Positions 8,778 to 19,364 are shown, counted from the first letter of the stretch. The stretch is 37,777 bases of DNA from an uncultured SAR116 cluster alpha proteobacterium (GCA_902578805.1 CACHEH010000011.1:1-37777), one strand, 5' to 3'. Translations and numbers: made by a program. Notes: generated by a model from the sequence alone, not told the origin.

Positions 8778-11391
8778 TTTTTTGTCTCTTTAATTTGAGT
8801 TCATACAAAAGATCTAGAGACTGACGTGGACTTATATCATCAACATCTATTTTATCAAACTCATCTAAAAAATTATTAACTTCTTTTGCATTAACTATGT
8901 CTACATCTTTTTCTGGATTTTTCACAGTCTGATTACTTTTTTTATTTAGTTTAGATAATATCTTTGAAGCGTTTTCAGTTACAACTAATGGAATTCCTGC
9001 TAATTTTGCAACATGAATACCATAGGATTTATCTGCCTCTCCATCTAAAATTTTATGCATGAAAATTATTGAATTATTCCATTCTTTAACAGACATTTTG
9101 TGACATGATAATTTTTTAAGAGTTTCTTTTAAAGATGTTAATTCATGATAGTGTGTTGCAAACAGTGTTATAGGCTTTATATTCTCATGTAAATATTCTA
9201 AAACTGACCAAGCTATGGCTAATCCATCAAATGTGGATGTGCCTCTTCCAATTTCATCTAGAATAACCAAAGATTTTTCAGTTGATGTATTTAATATAAG
9301 TGAAGTTTCAATCATCTCTATCATAAATGTAGATTGTCCTTTTGCTAAATCGTCAGATGCTCCTACCCTAGAAAATATTTTATCAAACAAACCTATGTTT
9401 GCTTTTTTGGCAGGTACAAACAAGCCTGCTTGAGCCATAATAACAATAAGCGCATTTTGTCTGAGATAGGTTGATTTACCAGCCATATTAGGTCCTGTAA
9501 TTAACCAAATAAAATTATCATTATTTAGCTTACAATCGTTCGAGACAAATTCATTTTCAGACATTCTCATCTGATGTTCTACTACAGGGTGTCTTCCACC
9601 AATAATCTCTAATTTTTTTTCATTTGAAATGTTAGGACAACTATAATTCCTCGATAAAGCTTGGTTAGCCACCATGAACGAAATATCTAACTCTGAAATA
9701 GCATGCACTACATTTAAAATTTCTTTACCTTTATTGGCTATTTGATTAGCAAAATTGTTAAAAATTTCTAACTCTATTTTAATGGAATCGTCAAATGAAT
9801 TTAATATTTGATTTTCAACATCAATAAGTTCATTTGTTGTAAATCTAGATGTCTGTGCGGTAGTTTGTCTATGAATAAACAGACCAGTATCTCTTATAGA
9901 TTTATCATGCATAGCTCTCACTTCAATATGATAGCCCAGCATTCTGTTATGCTTTATCTTTAAAGAATTGATATTTGTTTGCTCTGAATACTTCTTTTGA
10001 AGTTGTATTACCTGATTTAACTCATTATTTACAAGACTTCTTAAATAATCTAGTTCTTTGTTAAAACCATCTTTTATAAATCCACCTTCTTTAACAATTT
10101 GTGTTGCATCTAACTTGAAAGCTTTTTTAATATTTAAGAAAAGATTATAATCAATGTTAAGACTATCTAGAATAGAATTTAACAGCTTTGGCATAGATGT
10201 TTTTTGTCTAATTAGAATTAAATTTTCATAAATATCTTTTATAATTGTAAGACCTTTGGAAATTGATAATAGATCTTTTGGTCCACCCCTAAACAGTGAG
10301 ATTCTAGATAATGACCTTTCAAGGTCTGGTATGTTTTGCAAGCTAGTTTGATTTTTCTTTATGTTAATATCATTTTCCAATATCCAATTAACTAATTCGT
10401 ATTTATCTTTTATTATGTTAATACTGCGAAATGGTTCAATTATTCTTTGTTTAAGTAACCTTGCACCACTAGCAGTTTTTGTTTCGTCTATACATGAAAT
10501 TAGACTTCCTTCATATTTTCCCGACAAGTTTTTAAAAATTTCAAGTGATTTTTGGGTAAAATAATCAATATCTAAAAATTCATTCATGGTTTCAGATTTA
10601 ATCATGGAAAGAAACGGAGTTTTTCCACATTGAGTTAATTTTAGATAAGAAAGTAGAACACCTGCGGCTATAATTTCTCCTTTATTAAAGGAACCAACAC
10701 CTTCTAATGAGATAATTGAGTAATGTGAAAATATCTGATTTAAACAAGATTGATAATGGAACAATGTAGGAGATTGTTTTTTTATTAGTGAATGCCACTC
10801 ATTTCCTATAAAATCAAGATCCATATCTTCAGAAATTAATATTTCAGAACAATCCATCCTTAACAAAAAATTGGTTAACAGTTGTTTTTGATTAGAAGTA
10901 TTATCTTTTCCAATTAATCTTGATTTAAAACTTCCTGTAGAGATGTCTAGCCATGCCACACATATTGAATCATTAAAATTTGAAATAGCTGCTAAATAAT
11001 TATTGTTTTTTCTTTGTAATAAATTGTCTTCAGTTAGTGTGCCGGGTGATATTATTCTTACAACTTCTCTTTTAAGAGGTCCTTTTTTTGGGTTATGTTT
11101 AGCTTCTTCAGGAGTTTCTGTTTGTTCACATACAGCAACATTAAAACCTTTTTTAATTAATTTTGGTAAGTAGTTGTCTGCTGAATGAAAGGGCACGCCA
11201 CACATAGGGATATCATTACCATTGGATTTACCTCTTTTTGTCAGAGCAATATCTAATGCTTCTGAGGCTATAATTGCGTCTTCAAAAAATAATTCATAAA
11301 AATCGCCCATTCTGTAAAATAATAAAGCATCTTTATGTTTGTTTTTAATATTTAAATATTGCTCCATCATTGGAGTGTGGACATGTTTCAC
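8752..11391 (-). CDS. mutS: DNA mismatch repair protein MutS
   Basis: An 879-residue ATPase that recognises mispairs and recruits MutL. The mismatch-reading Phe-X-Glu motif is F31-Y-E33 in MGDFYELFFEDA. The Walker A loop is GPNMAGKST at 633-641, and LVILDEIGRGTSTFDG (Walker B and the signature region) and ATHYHEL follow. Length and domains fit MutS1. The start is GTG at 11389-11391, giving KHVHTPMMEQ just before the conserved core; AGGA lies about 13 bases upstream, rather far. An internal ATG pair at HTPMM is an alternative. It is divergent from maeB, a common alphaproteobacterial arrangement, and heads the run mutS-glnD-murJ-trpS. Confidence 0.97.
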   Translation of the reverse strand: MKHVHTPMMEQYLNIKNKHKDALLFYRMGDFYELFFEDAIIASEALDIALTKRGKSNGNDIPMCGVPFHSADNYLPKLIKKGFNVAVCEQTETPEEAKHNPKKGPLKREVVRIISPGTLTEDNLLQRKNNNYLAAISNFNDSICVAWLDISTGSFKSRLIGKDNTSNQKQLLTNFLLRMDCSEILISEDMDLDFIGNEWHSLIKKQSPTLFHYQSCLNQIFSHYSIISLEGVGSFNKGEIIAAGVLLSYLKLTQCGKTPFLSMIKSETMNEFLDIDYFTQKSLEIFKNLSGKYEGSLISCIDETKTASGARLLKQRIIEPFRSINIIKDKYELVNWILENDINIKKNQTSLQNIPDLERSLSRISLFRGGPKDLLSISKGLTIIKDIYENLILIRQKTSMPKLLNSILDSLNIDYNLFLNIKKAFKLDATQIVKEGGFIKDGFNKELDYLRSLVNNELNQVIQLQKKYSEQTNINSLKIKHNRMLGYHIEVRAMHDKSIRDTGLFIHRQTTAQTSRFTTNELIDVENQILNSFDDSIKIELEIFNNFANQIANKGKEILNVVHAISELDISFMVANQALSRNYSCPNISNEKKLEIIGGRHPVVEHQMRMSENEFVSNDCKLNNDNFIWLITGPNMAGKSTYLRQNALIVIMAQAGLFVPAKKANIGLFDKIFSRVGASDDLAKGQSTFMIEMIETSLILNTSTEKSLVILDEIGRGTSTFDGLAIAWSVLEYLHENIKPITLFATHYHELTSLKETLKKLSCHKMSVKEWNNSIIFMHKILDGEADKSYGIHVAKLAGIPLVVTENASKILSKLNKKSNQTVKNPEKDVDIVNAKEVNNFLDEFDKIDVDDISPRQSLDLLYELKLKRQKNGKSKFKK

Positions 11392-11435
11392 GATTCAGCA
11401 ATTTTCCTTTAAAACTTTAATAGGATTAATTATAG

Positions 11436-11441
11436 TCGAAT
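11436..11441 (-). promoter_or_regulatory. Candidate -10 element for mutS
   Basis: On the minus strand TATAAT occurs about 45 bp before the mutS start, inside the 137-bp mutS/maeB divergent region. No good -35 lies 16-18 bases upstream (TGTTTT at 17), so support is modest. Confidence 0.3.
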
Positions 11442-11528
11442 TATTTGTATTAAAACACAATTTATTAAGATCTTTTGAAAAATTTAAGATATAGTTTGTA
11501 ATTAAATATTTATAGTTTTGAGGAAAAA

Positions 11529-13817
11529 ATGTCTACCGCCAATACCGAAGCTAACAACAAATCAAATCTGGAAAAAGAAGCCCTAGAATATCACAAAAAA
11601 GGTCGTCCTGGAAAATTAGAAATAACACCAACAACTTCTCTAATTAGTTCTAATGATTTATCTTTAGCTTATTCTCCTGGCGTTGCAACACCATGTCTTG
11701 AAATTGAAAAAAAACCGGAAACTATTTATGATTACACTTCAAAAGGAAATATAGTTGCAGTTATTTCTAATGGTACTGCAGTATTGGGACTTGGTAATAT
11801 TGGAGCTGCTGCGTCTAAACCTGTTATGGAGGGAAAATCCGTATTATTCAAAAAATTTGCTGATGTTGATGGTATTGACCTAGAAATTAACACAGAGGAC
11901 ACTGAAAAATTTATAGATGCAGTTTCTTTACTTGAACCTAGCTTTGGAGGAATTAATTTAGAGGATATCAAAGCTCCCGATTGTTTCATTATTGAACAAA
12001 GATTAAGAGAAATTATGAATATACCAGTTTTTCATGATGATCAACATGGTACTGCAATTGTAACAGCAGCGGGTATAATCAATGCACTTCATTTAACTAA
12101 AAGAAAGATTGAGAATACTAAATTTGTAAGTAACGGTGCTGGTGCTGCATCTATAGCTTGTGTTGAACTTTTAAAAGCAATGGGAGCAAAAAACGATAAT
12201 ATAATTTTGGTTGACAGAAACGGTGTCTTATACAAAGGAAGGCAAAGTAACATGAACCAATGGAAATCTGGTCATACTGTTAATACTAAAGCTAGAACTC
12301 TAGAAGATGCACTTAAAAACGCAGATGTTTTTTTAGGGTTATCAGCACCGGGTTCTGTAACAAAAAAAATGGTTATTAGCATGGCTGAAAAACCTATCAT
12401 ATTTGCAATGGCCAATCCCGTTCCTGAAATAATGCCTGAAGAAGTTAAAACTGCAAGATCAGACGCAATCATAGCTACTGGTAGATCTGATTATCCCAAC
12501 CAAGTAAATAATGTGCTTGGGTTTCCATATATTTTTAGAGGTGCTTTAGATGTAAGAGCGACAACTATTAATGAAGAAATGAAAATTGCCGCAGCTAATG
12601 CTATTGCTGAATTAGCAAGAAAAGATGTCCCAGATGAAGTAAATGCTGCTTACCATGGTGTTCAGCTTCATTATGGGAATGACTATATAATTCCTGCTCC
12701 ATTTGATCCTAGACTTATTTCTTCAGTTTCTTCAGCTGTTGCTAAAGCAGCAATGGATAGTGGTGTGGCAAGAAAACCAATTAAAAATTTAGATGCTTAT
12801 AAGAGAGAACTAGAAGTAAGAACAAATCCTATAGCTTCTATTTTAGAACCTATTAAAGCTAGAATAAAAAATAAGAAACAAAGAGTTGTATTTGCAGAAG
12901 GAGAAGAGGAGAAAACAATAAGAGCGGCCTTATCATTTTATAATTCAGGATTTGGAATTCCAATCTTAATTGGTAGAGAAAACAGGGTTAGAGAAACTAT
13001 GGAAAAAGTCAATTTAGAAGGACTTAACGAGCTAATCATTCATAATGCAAGCATGAGTACAAATAACCAAAAATATATAGATAATTTATATAAATTACTC
13101 CATCGAAATGGTCATTTAAGAAGAGATTGTCAAAGATTAATCAACCAAGATAGAAATGTATTTGCAGCTTCTATGGTTTCTGCTGGAGATGCAGACGCTA
13201 TGGTTACAGGAGTAACAAGACCGTTTGGTAGATGTTTTAATGATATAACCAAAGTGATTTCGTCAAAAGATAACCAAAGCTTTTTATCTATGTCAATGAT
13301 GGTTTCGAAGGAAAGAACTGTATTTATTGGGGATGTTAATATTCATGATACGCCAAATGCTGAGCAGTTGGCTAATATAGCAACCGGTATTGCTAGTACG
13401 GTTAAAGAACTGGGTTATAAACCTCGTGTAGCTTTATTATCATTTTCTAATTTTGGCAGTTTGTCTAGACCAAGTTCTAAAGAATTAAAAGAGGCAGTTA
13501 ATATACTTGACAAAAAGAAGGTTGATTTTGAATTTGATGGTGAAATGACACCAGAGGTTGCTCTAGATTATGAACAGATAAAAATGAACTATCCTTTTTG
13601 TAGACTCTCTGGTCCTGCTAATGTTCTAATTATGCCAAGTCTCCTTGCTGCAAACATATCTTTTAAATTATTACAAAAACTTGGTGGTGGATCAATTTTA
13701 GGTCCGCTAATGATAGGTGGAGAAAAACCATTTCAAATCGTTCAAATGGGTTCTTCTGTCTCAGATATTGTAAATTCTGCATCCATAGCTGCATACAATG
13801 TACTTTATTCAAATTAG
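11529..13817 (+). CDS. maeB: NADP-dependent malic enzyme with C-terminal phosphotransacetylase-like domain
   Basis: A 762-residue fusion typical of MaeB. The malic enzyme part (1 to about 430) has AYSPGVATPCLEI at 47-59, the divalent-metal region VFHDDQHGTA at 167-176 and the NAD(P)-binding loop GAGAAS at 203-208. The C-terminal third (about 436-762, starting near RIKNKKQRVVFAEGEEEKT) is homologous to phosphate acetyltransferase. In studied MaeB proteins it is regulatory, mediating allosteric control by acetyl-CoA, not a working Pta. The enzyme decarboxylates malate to pyruvate and makes NADPH. The ATG is preceded by GAGGA six bases upstream. Whether NAD or NADP is preferred cannot be told from the sequence alone. 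Confidence 0.95.
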   Translation: MSTANTEANNKSNLEKEALEYHKKGRPGKLEITPTTSLISSNDLSLAYSPGVATPCLEIEKKPETIYDYTSKGNIVAVISNGTAVLGLGNIGAAASKPVMEGKSVLFKKFADVDGIDLEINTEDTEKFIDAVSLLEPSFGGINLEDIKAPDCFIIEQRLREIMNIPVFHDDQHGTAIVTAAGIINALHLTKRKIENTKFVSNGAGAASIACVELLKAMGAKNDNIILVDRNGVLYKGRQSNMNQWKSGHTVNTKARTLEDALKNADVFLGLSAPGSVTKKMVISMAEKPIIFAMANPVPEIMPEEVKTARSDAIIATGRSDYPNQVNNVLGFPYIFRGALDVRATTINEEMKIAAANAIAELARKDVPDEVNAAYHGVQLHYGNDYIIPAPFDPRLISSVSSAVAKAAMDSGVARKPIKNLDAYKRELEVRTNPIASILEPIKARIKNKKQRVVFAEGEEEKTIRAALSFYNSGFGIPILIGRENRVRETMEKVNLEGLNELIIHNASMSTNNQKYIDNLYKLLHRNGHLRRDCQRLINQDRNVFAASMVSAGDADAMVTGVTRPFGRCFNDITKVISSKDNQSFLSMSMMVSKERTVFIGDVNIHDTPNAEQLANIATGIASTVKELGYKPRVALLSFSNFGSLSRPSSKELKEAVNILDKKKVDFEFDGEMTPEVALDYEQIKMNYPFCRLSGPANVLIMPSLLAANISFKLLQKLGGGSILGPLMIGGEKPFQIVQMGSSVSDIVNSASIAAYNVLYSN

Positions 13818-13825
13818 ATAATTTA

Positions 13826-14797
13826 TTACAAAATTGATTTGAGAGAAATTTTAGGTCGAGCGCCAATATATTGGATAATTTCAGAAGCAGCATTGTTACC
13901 TATATACCCACATTTTTCCATTGAGTATTTATTAATGAAACCAAACAAAAAACCAGAAGCAAATAAATCACCGGCTCCAGTTGTATCAACTAGTTTTTCT
14001 GTAGATACTGGATCGATATGATATTTTGCCTCTTTATTAAAAACAATAGCTCCCTTTGAGCCTAGGGTAACAGCCCCAACTTCTACCTGATTTTCAATGT
14101 TATTTATGCTTGCTTTCAAGTCTAGTTGATACAAACTTTTTATTTCATTTTCATTTGCAAAAATAACATCTACATATTTATCAATTAAGTAAAGAAAATC
14201 ACTTCTATGTCTGTCAACACAAAATAAATCAGATAAACTTAAAGCAACTTTACTATTATTCACTTTTGCTAAATTGCAACATTTATAAATTGCTTCTTTT
14301 GCTTCAGCGTGATCAAATAGATATCCTTCAATATAAATCATATTACTACTAGAAATTAATAGTTCATCAACAGAATTTATATTAAATTTGTTACTAGCAC
14401 CTAAAAACGTGTTCATACTTCTTTCTGCATCAGGAGTTACCAAAACAATACTTTTAGAAGTTTTTTCAGAAATTTTATAATCTAAATCTTCAAAAAAAAC
14501 ACCAGTATTATTGAGATCCTTATAAAATAATTCCCCAAATTGATCGTTACCAATTTGGCCTATGAAGCAGCATTTCCCTCCAAAAGATTGAAATCCAACG
14601 GCTGTGTTTGCTGCGCTTCCACCAGAAATAATTGACGGATTTTTTATATTATTTAAGATTTTGTCAGCTAATTCCTCATTAACTAATTGCATAGAACCTT
14701 TTGGAATTTTTAACTTATCAAGCTTTTCGAAGGTTATTTTAGATAAAATATCTACTATTGCGTTCCCGATAAAACAAATATCAAACTTATTATTCAT
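13826..14797 (-). CDS. PfkB-family carbohydrate/nucleoside kinase (adenosine kinase-like)
   Basis: A 323-residue ribokinase-fold kinase. The substrate-side glycine motif SGGSAANTAVG is at 58-68, and the PfkB signature DTTGAGDLFASGFLFG at 271-286 carries catalytic base Asp277 and the anion hole. The pattern VDILSKI...IPKGSMQLV and GSAANTA resembles the alphaproteobacterial family usually annotated as adenosine kinase, which phosphorylates adenosine to AMP. A sugar substrate cannot be excluded. Start supported by GAGG five bases before the ATG. It converges on maeB with an 8-bp gap and no obvious terminator. Confidence 0.85.
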   Translation of the reverse strand: MNNKFDICFIGNAIVDILSKITFEKLDKLKIPKGSMQLVNEELADKILNNIKNPSIISGGSAANTAVGFQSFGGKCCFIGQIGNDQFGELFYKDLNNTGVFFEDLDYKISEKTSKSIVLVTPDAERSMNTFLGASNKFNINSVDELLISSSNMIYIEGYLFDHAEAKEAIYKCCNLAKVNNSKVALSLSDLFCVDRHRSDFLYLIDKYVDVIFANENEIKSLYQLDLKASINNIENQVEVGAVTLGSKGAIVFNKEAKYHIDPVSTEKLVDTTGAGDLFASGFLFGFINKYSMEKCGYIGNNAASEIIQYIGARPKISLKSIL

Positions 14798-14858
14798 CTT
14801 TGCCTCATATATTTTTTTAAATAGACTTCCTTACAAACAATATTTATGAATGTAATTT

Positions 14859-15380
14859 ATGAAATCTAATCTTATTAAAATTATATCTAGTTTTTGTATA
14901 GTCGTTTTTGTGAATGCTTGCCACACTTTTGAACACCAGAATATTTTTCTCGATAATATAAAAATAAATTTAAAACAAGAATCTTTAAATAATGAAAATA
15001 AAAACTCTAAAATCAGTAATGATGAAACCAAAATTATTGAAATGGCTCCAATAAATTTGCCTAAACAAAAGGAAAAAGTTCAAAAATCAACTCTAAAAAA
15101 GCGGGTTAAAGTTCCTAAGTCAAACAGCTTTGATTTGGATCATATTAAAAATTGGAACGAATTTAAGGTTATCAAAGAATTTGGTAAAAGTGATTTTGTT
15201 AAAGAAGAAGGGAAATTAAAAAATTATCAATATTATTTAAAAGAATGTTTTTTAGATGTTTTCTTAATAAAAAAAAATAATGGATATTTTGTAAATTACG
15301 TTGAGACGAGACCTACAAAATTAAACGGGCAAATCAATATTGAAGCTTGCTATAAAAACATTTATAAAATCTTGAAATAA
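14859..15380 (+). CDS. Small putative lipoprotein, conserved alphaproteobacterial type
   Basis: A 173-residue protein with a lipoprotein signal sequence: hydrophobic residues 5-19 and lipobox VNAC, giving Cys21 as the lipidated residue. A Lys/Asn-rich low-complexity stretch covers about 35-90. The compact C-terminal domain (about 97-173) reads WNEFKVIKEFGKSDFVKEEG, then YQYYLKECFLDVFL and a late Cys. The pattern small-domain 'L-G-x-P-D-x-x-x-x-E-G ... W-Q-Y ... C-x-L-D-L-F-L' recalls uncharacterised lipoproteins of other alphaproteobacteria and, loosely, SmpA/BamE-like folds. That resemblance is from memory. No function can be assigned. No good ribosome binding site precedes the ATG. It converges on dapB with a 6-bp gap. 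Confidence 0.72.
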   Translation: MKSNLIKIISSFCIVVFVNACHTFEHQNIFLDNIKINLKQESLNNENKNSKISNDETKIIEMAPINLPKQKEKVQKSTLKKRVKVPKSNSFDLDHIKNWNEFKVIKEFGKSDFVKEEGKLKNYQYYLKECFLDVFLIKKNNGYFVNYVETRPTKLNGQINIEACYKNIYKILK

Positions 15381-15386
15381 TTTAAT

Positions 15387-16214
15387 TTATCCACCCTTTT
15401 CTAAAACATTTGCCAAAGAATATAAACCAGGCTGTGCATTAGCAGCCCAATAAGATGCTCGTAATGCTCCTGAAGCAAAAATTGATCTATCTGTTGCTTT
15501 GTGAGCTAACTCTATTCTTTCTCCAGAATTACAAAATAATACCGAATGTTCTCCAACAACATCACCCCCTCTTAAAACCGCAAATCCTATTTCCTTTTCT
15601 TTTCTTTTTCCAACTAATCCATCACGTGAAACAGATTTTACATTTGACAATTCTTGCTGCCTGGCGTCTGCAGCTGATTTTCCTAGTAATAAAGCAGTTC
15701 CTGAAGGAGAATCAATTTTTTGTTTGTGGTGCATTTCTAGAACCTCAATATCCCAATCATAGCCTAATGTCTTGGTTGCATTTGAAACTAGTTTAGACAA
15801 TAAAGTCACTCCTATTGAAAAATTTGCTGAATAAACGATAGGTATTTTTTTGGAAAAAAATAATAATTCATTTTCTTGGTTATCACTTAATCCAGTGGTA
15901 CCAATTACAATTGACATATTGTTGTCATAACATTGTTTAGCATGAAACATGGTTGCTTCAGGAGCAGTAAAGTCAATAAGTACGTGTGAGTTTTGAAATA
16001 ATAACATTGGTTCAGATTTAATTTCTTTATTAATTTTACTTTTGCCAGCAAATAGTCCAACATCAATGCCAACCTCGTGTTCGTTAGGTAAACATGTTGC
16101 TGTAGCTATTTCATATTTTGAATTTTCCAATATAAGACTGAGCAATGTTTTACCCATTCTGCCATTACAACCAGGAATAGAAACAGATACTTTATTCATA
16201 TTAACCACTTTCAT
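15387..16214 (-). CDS. dapB: 4-hydroxy-tetrahydrodipicolinate reductase
   Basis: A 275-residue enzyme of the diaminopimelate/lysine pathway that reduces 4-hydroxy-tetrahydrodipicolinate to tetrahydrodipicolinate with NAD(P)H. The Rossmann loop is GCNGRMG at 15-21 and IGTTGLS is at 104-110. The active-site segment is EMHHKQKIDSPSGTA at 160-174 (His162/His163, Lys166, and SGTA binding substrate). The first ATG is used here; a second ATG five codons later (MNKVSVSIPG) fits the usual DapB N-terminus at least as well. It lies 32 bp downstream of dnaJ in the same direction, so it is likely read with the dnaK-dnaJ group. Confidence 0.96.
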   Translation of the reverse strand: MKVVNMNKVSVSIPGCNGRMGKTLLSLILENSKYEIATATCLPNEHEVGIDVGLFAGKSKINKEIKSEPMLLFQNSHVLIDFTAPEATMFHAKQCYDNNMSIVIGTTGLSDNQENELLFFSKKIPIVYSANFSIGVTLLSKLVSNATKTLGYDWDIEVLEMHHKQKIDSPSGTALLLGKSAADARQQELSNVKSVSRDGLVGKRKEKEIGFAVLRGGDVVGEHSVLFCNSGERIELAHKATDRSIFASGALRASYWAANAQPGLYSLANVLEKGG

Positions 16215-16246
16215 TATTTCAATAACTAAGTATAAAAAATTTTAAT

Positions 16247-17347
16247 TTACTGAATTAACTTTTTAAACCTACTTGTTTTTGGACTAATTTTATCTAGTCC
16301 TAAATCTTTTATTTGATTAAATAATTCTTCTTGTTTTCTTGAGAGGCCTACTGGCGTTTCGACATTAATTTGTACATATTGATCACCTCTAGTCCCCCCT
16401 CGCAACCCAGGCATACCTTTTCCTTTCATCCTTAATCGTGTACCACTTTGTGTTCCTGCTACTAAATTCATTTTTGCCTTAGAACCGTCAATGCATGGAA
16501 CCTGAATAGAGTTGCCTAATACAGCATCTATAAAATGAACTGGTACCTCAATAAAAGTGTCTTTTCCGTCTCTCTGGAAAAAGGAATGATCTTTTATATC
16601 AATAAAAATGTACAAGTCACCAGCATTAGATCCTCTAGCGCCGGCTTCACCTTCACCAGAAAGTCGAATGCGTGTTCCATTATCCACACCAGCTGGAACA
16701 TTTACTGATAGTTTTTTATTTTTATTAACCCTACCCTGACCTTTACAATGTCTGCATGGGTCACCAATAATTTCTCCAGAACCAGAACAAGCAGCACAAG
16801 TTCTTTCTATTGTGAAAAATCCTTGTTGCGCTCTAACTTTTCCATAACCACCACATTGACCACATTGTTTTGGTTGAGAACCTTTAGCAGCACCAGAACC
16901 ATTACAAGAATCACATTTTGTTGGAACTGTTAAGGAAATTTCAACCTGATCACCAGAAAAAGCTTGTTCAAGAGTAACTGATAAATCATACCTTAAATCT
17001 GATCCTGTAGTAGCAGATCTTCTTCTTGAGTCGCTACCCATACCAAACATATCTTCAAATATATCTGAAAATCCCCCAGCTCCAAAACCTGAAAATCCTC
17101 CACCTGGATTACCACCGGTACCTTGAGAGAAAGCTGAATGCCCGTACTGATCATAAGCAGCTTTTTTTTGAGGGTCTTTTAAAATCTCATAGGATTCTGA
17201 AATTTCTTTAAATTTTTCTTCTGCTTTTTTATCACCAGGATTTCTATCAGGATGATATTTCATGGCTAATTTACGGTACGAAGATTTAATTTCACTATCT
17301 GATGCAGATTTAGATAAACCAAGTATATCGTAATAATCACGTGCCAT
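16247..17347 (-). CDS. dnaJ: Chaperone protein DnaJ
   Basis: A 366-residue type I J-protein that stimulates DnaK ATPase and delivers unfolded clients. The J domain (1-68) has HPD at 32-34, followed by a Gly/Phe-rich linker (about 74-105). The zinc region has four CxxCxGxG repeats, with cysteine pairs at 145/148, 162/165, 184/187 and 198/201, all intact. C-terminal beta domains run to about 345. AAGGT nine bases before the ATG supports the start. It is 31 bp downstream of dnaK. Confidence 0.98.
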   Translation of the reverse strand: MARDYYDILGLSKSASDSEIKSSYRKLAMKYHPDRNPGDKKAEEKFKEISESYEILKDPQKKAAYDQYGHSAFSQGTGGNPGGGFSGFGAGGFSDIFEDMFGMGSDSRRRSATTGSDLRYDLSVTLEQAFSGDQVEISLTVPTKCDSCNGSGAAKGSQPKQCGQCGGYGKVRAQQGFFTIERTCAACSGSGEIIGDPCRHCKGQGRVNKNKKLSVNVPAGVDNGTRIRLSGEGEAGARGSNAGDLYIFIDIKDHSFFQRDGKDTFIEVPVHFIDAVLGNSIQVPCIDGSKAKMNLVAGTQSGTRLRMKGKGMPGLRGGTRGDQYVQINVETPVGLSRKQEELFNQIKDLGLDKISPKTSRFKKLIQ

Positions 17348-17378
17348 AATTTATACCTTAAGTTTATCTTTAGTCTAT

Positions 17379-19301
17379 TTAAGAAGCATCTTTCTTTTCT
17401 TCATTATCTTTAACTTCTTCGAAATCAGCATCGACAACATCTTCCTTATTTTCACCAGAATTTGCTTCTGTTGTGTCTGCATTTTCAGTATTGTTAGCCT
17501 CATTTGCTTTGTAGGCTGCTTCTCCCATCTTCATCATTACTGCTGATAAAGAAGAAGTCTTTTCTTTTATAATTGAAATATCATCACCTTCTAAAGCAGT
17601 TTTTAGATCAGCAATGGCGGCCTCAACATCCTTTTTTGCACTATCCTCGGCCTTTTCACCTAAATCTGATAATGATTTTTCAGCACCGTGTATCATAGAC
17701 TCGGCTTGATTCCTAGTATCAATGGCTTCTCTTTTTTCTTTATCAGCCTCAGCATTATCTTCTGCTTCTTTCACCATTCTTTCAATTTCATTCTCATCCA
17801 GACCACCTGACGCTTGTATTGTGATGTTATGAGCTTTACCGGTTGCCTTATCTTGAGCACTTACGTTAACTATTCCGTTTGCATCAATATCAAATGTAAC
17901 TTCTATTTGAGGTACTCCTCTTGGAGCCGGTGAAATACCTTCTAGATTAAATTCGCCTAAAGATTTATTATCTGAAGCCATCTCCCTTTCACCCTGAGAA
18001 ACTCTAATTGTAACTGCTGACTGATTATCTTCAGCAGTTGAAAAAACTTGTGATTTTTTAGAGGGAATAGTTGTATTTCTGTCAATTAATCTTGTAAAAA
18101 CTCCACCTAAGGTTTCAATTCCTAAAGATAACGGGGTAACGTCTAATAATAGCACATCTTTGACATCACCCATTAAAACTCCACCTTGAATTGCTGCACC
18201 TGAAGCAACTACTTCATCAGGGTTTACACCTCTATGAGGTTCTGTCTTAAAAAAAGAAGTTACAGTTTCAATTATTTTTGGCATTCTAGTCATACCGCCA
18301 ACTAGGATAACTTCATCTATATCACCAGAACTTATACCAGCATCCTTTAAGGCAGCCTTGCATGGCTCAATGCTTTTAGTAATAAGATCGTCTACAATAC
18401 CTTCAAATTGTGATCTGGTTAATTTTACATTAAGATGTTTTGGACCATTTGCATCAGCAGTAACAAATGGAAGATTAATATCAGTTTGTGCAGCACTTGA
18501 AAGTTCTATTTTGGCTTTTTCTGCAGCCTCTTTCATTCTTTGAAGAGCTAATTTATCTGATCTGAGATCAATACCATTATCTTTTTTAAATTGTTCTGCA
18601 ATGTAATCAATAATCCGTTGATCAAAATCTTCACCGCCTAAAAATGTATCTCCGTTTGTGGATTTTACTTCAAAAACCCCATCACCAACTTCTAAAATGG
18701 AAACGTCGAAAGTTCCTCCACCTAAGTCATAAACAGCTATTGTTCCACTTTCCTTTTTATCAAGGCCATATGCAAGTGCTGCAGCAGTTGGTTCATTAAT
18801 AATTCTAAGGACATCTAAACCCGCAATTTTACCTGCATCTTTTGTTGCTTGTCTTTGAGCATCATTGAAATAAGCTGGTACAGTAATAACTGCTTTGTCA
18901 ACTTTTTCACCAAGAAATGATTCAGCATCTTCTTTAAGCTTTCTAAGGATAAAGCTGGAAACTTCAGAAGGAGCATAATCCTGACCATTAGCTTGCACCC
19001 AAGCATCACCATTTTTTGCTGATATAATTTTGTAAGGAACCAGTTCAGAAAATTTTTTAGAATACTCATCATCATGTCTACGTCCTATTAATCTTTTAAT
19101 GGCAAATAACGTATTTTCTGGATTAGTAACTGCTTGTCTTTTAGCAGGTTGTCCAACTAATCTTTCATTGTCAGTGATACCTACCATTGAAGGTGTTGTT
19201 CTGGCACCTTCACTATTTTCAATTATTTTTGGTGATTTACCATCCATTACTGATACACAACAATTTGTTGTACCCAGGTCAATACCAATAACTTTTGCCA
19301 T
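17379..19301 (-). CDS. dnaK: Chaperone protein DnaK (Hsp70)
   Basis: A 640-residue Hsp70. The ATPase domain (about 1-385) begins with [14 protein letters not shown] and includes [17 protein letters not shown] and VGGMTRMP. The substrate-binding domain has the linker [15 protein letters not shown]. The tail is acidic and ends with the [10 protein letters not shown] motif typical of proteobacterial DnaK. It is a cytoplasmic ATP-dependent foldase working with DnaJ and GrpE. GGGAG seven bases before the ATG (minus-strand copy of 19309-19313) fixes the start. A sigma-32-type promoter lies about 64 bp upstream. Confidence 0.98.
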   Translation of the reverse strand: MAKVIGIDLGTTNCCVSVMDGKSPKIIENSEGARTTPSMVGITDNERLVGQPAKRQAVTNPENTLFAIKRLIGRRHDDEYSKKFSELVPYKIISAKNGDAWVQANGQDYAPSEVSSFILRKLKEDAESFLGEKVDKAVITVPAYFNDAQRQATKDAGKIAGLDVLRIINEPTAAALAYGLDKKESGTIAVYDLGGGTFDVSILEVGDGVFEVKSTNGDTFLGGEDFDQRIIDYIAEQFKKDNGIDLRSDKLALQRMKEAAEKAKIELSSAAQTDINLPFVTADANGPKHLNVKLTRSQFEGIVDDLITKSIEPCKAALKDAGISSGDIDEVILVGGMTRMPKIIETVTSFFKTEPHRGVNPDEVVASGAAIQGGVLMGDVKDVLLLDVTPLSLGIETLGGVFTRLIDRNTTIPSKKSQVFSTAEDNQSAVTIRVSQGEREMASDNKSLGEFNLEGISPAPRGVPQIEVTFDIDANGIVNVSAQDKATGKAHNITIQASGGLDENEIERMVKEAEDNAEADKEKREAIDTRNQAESMIHGAEKSLSDLGEKAEDSAKKDVEAAIADLKTALEGDDISIIKEKTSSLSAVMMKMGEAAYKANEANNTENADTTEANSGENKEDVVDADFEEVKDNEEKKDAS

Positions 19302-19364
19302 TAATTAACTCCCTAAACTTTATAATTTTTATTAATAAATCTTTTTTATAAATATTAACAAACT

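Noticed and set aside
11384-11392. TGTTTCACG half of a parS site at the mutS start
   Set aside because: The other half (ATTCAGCA) does not match GTGAAACA; a single half-site is not a ParB target.
16680-16688. Perfect TTATCCACA inside dnaJ
   Set aside because: Single copy within coding sequence far from the origin cluster; about what chance allows in 37 kb of AT-rich DNA.
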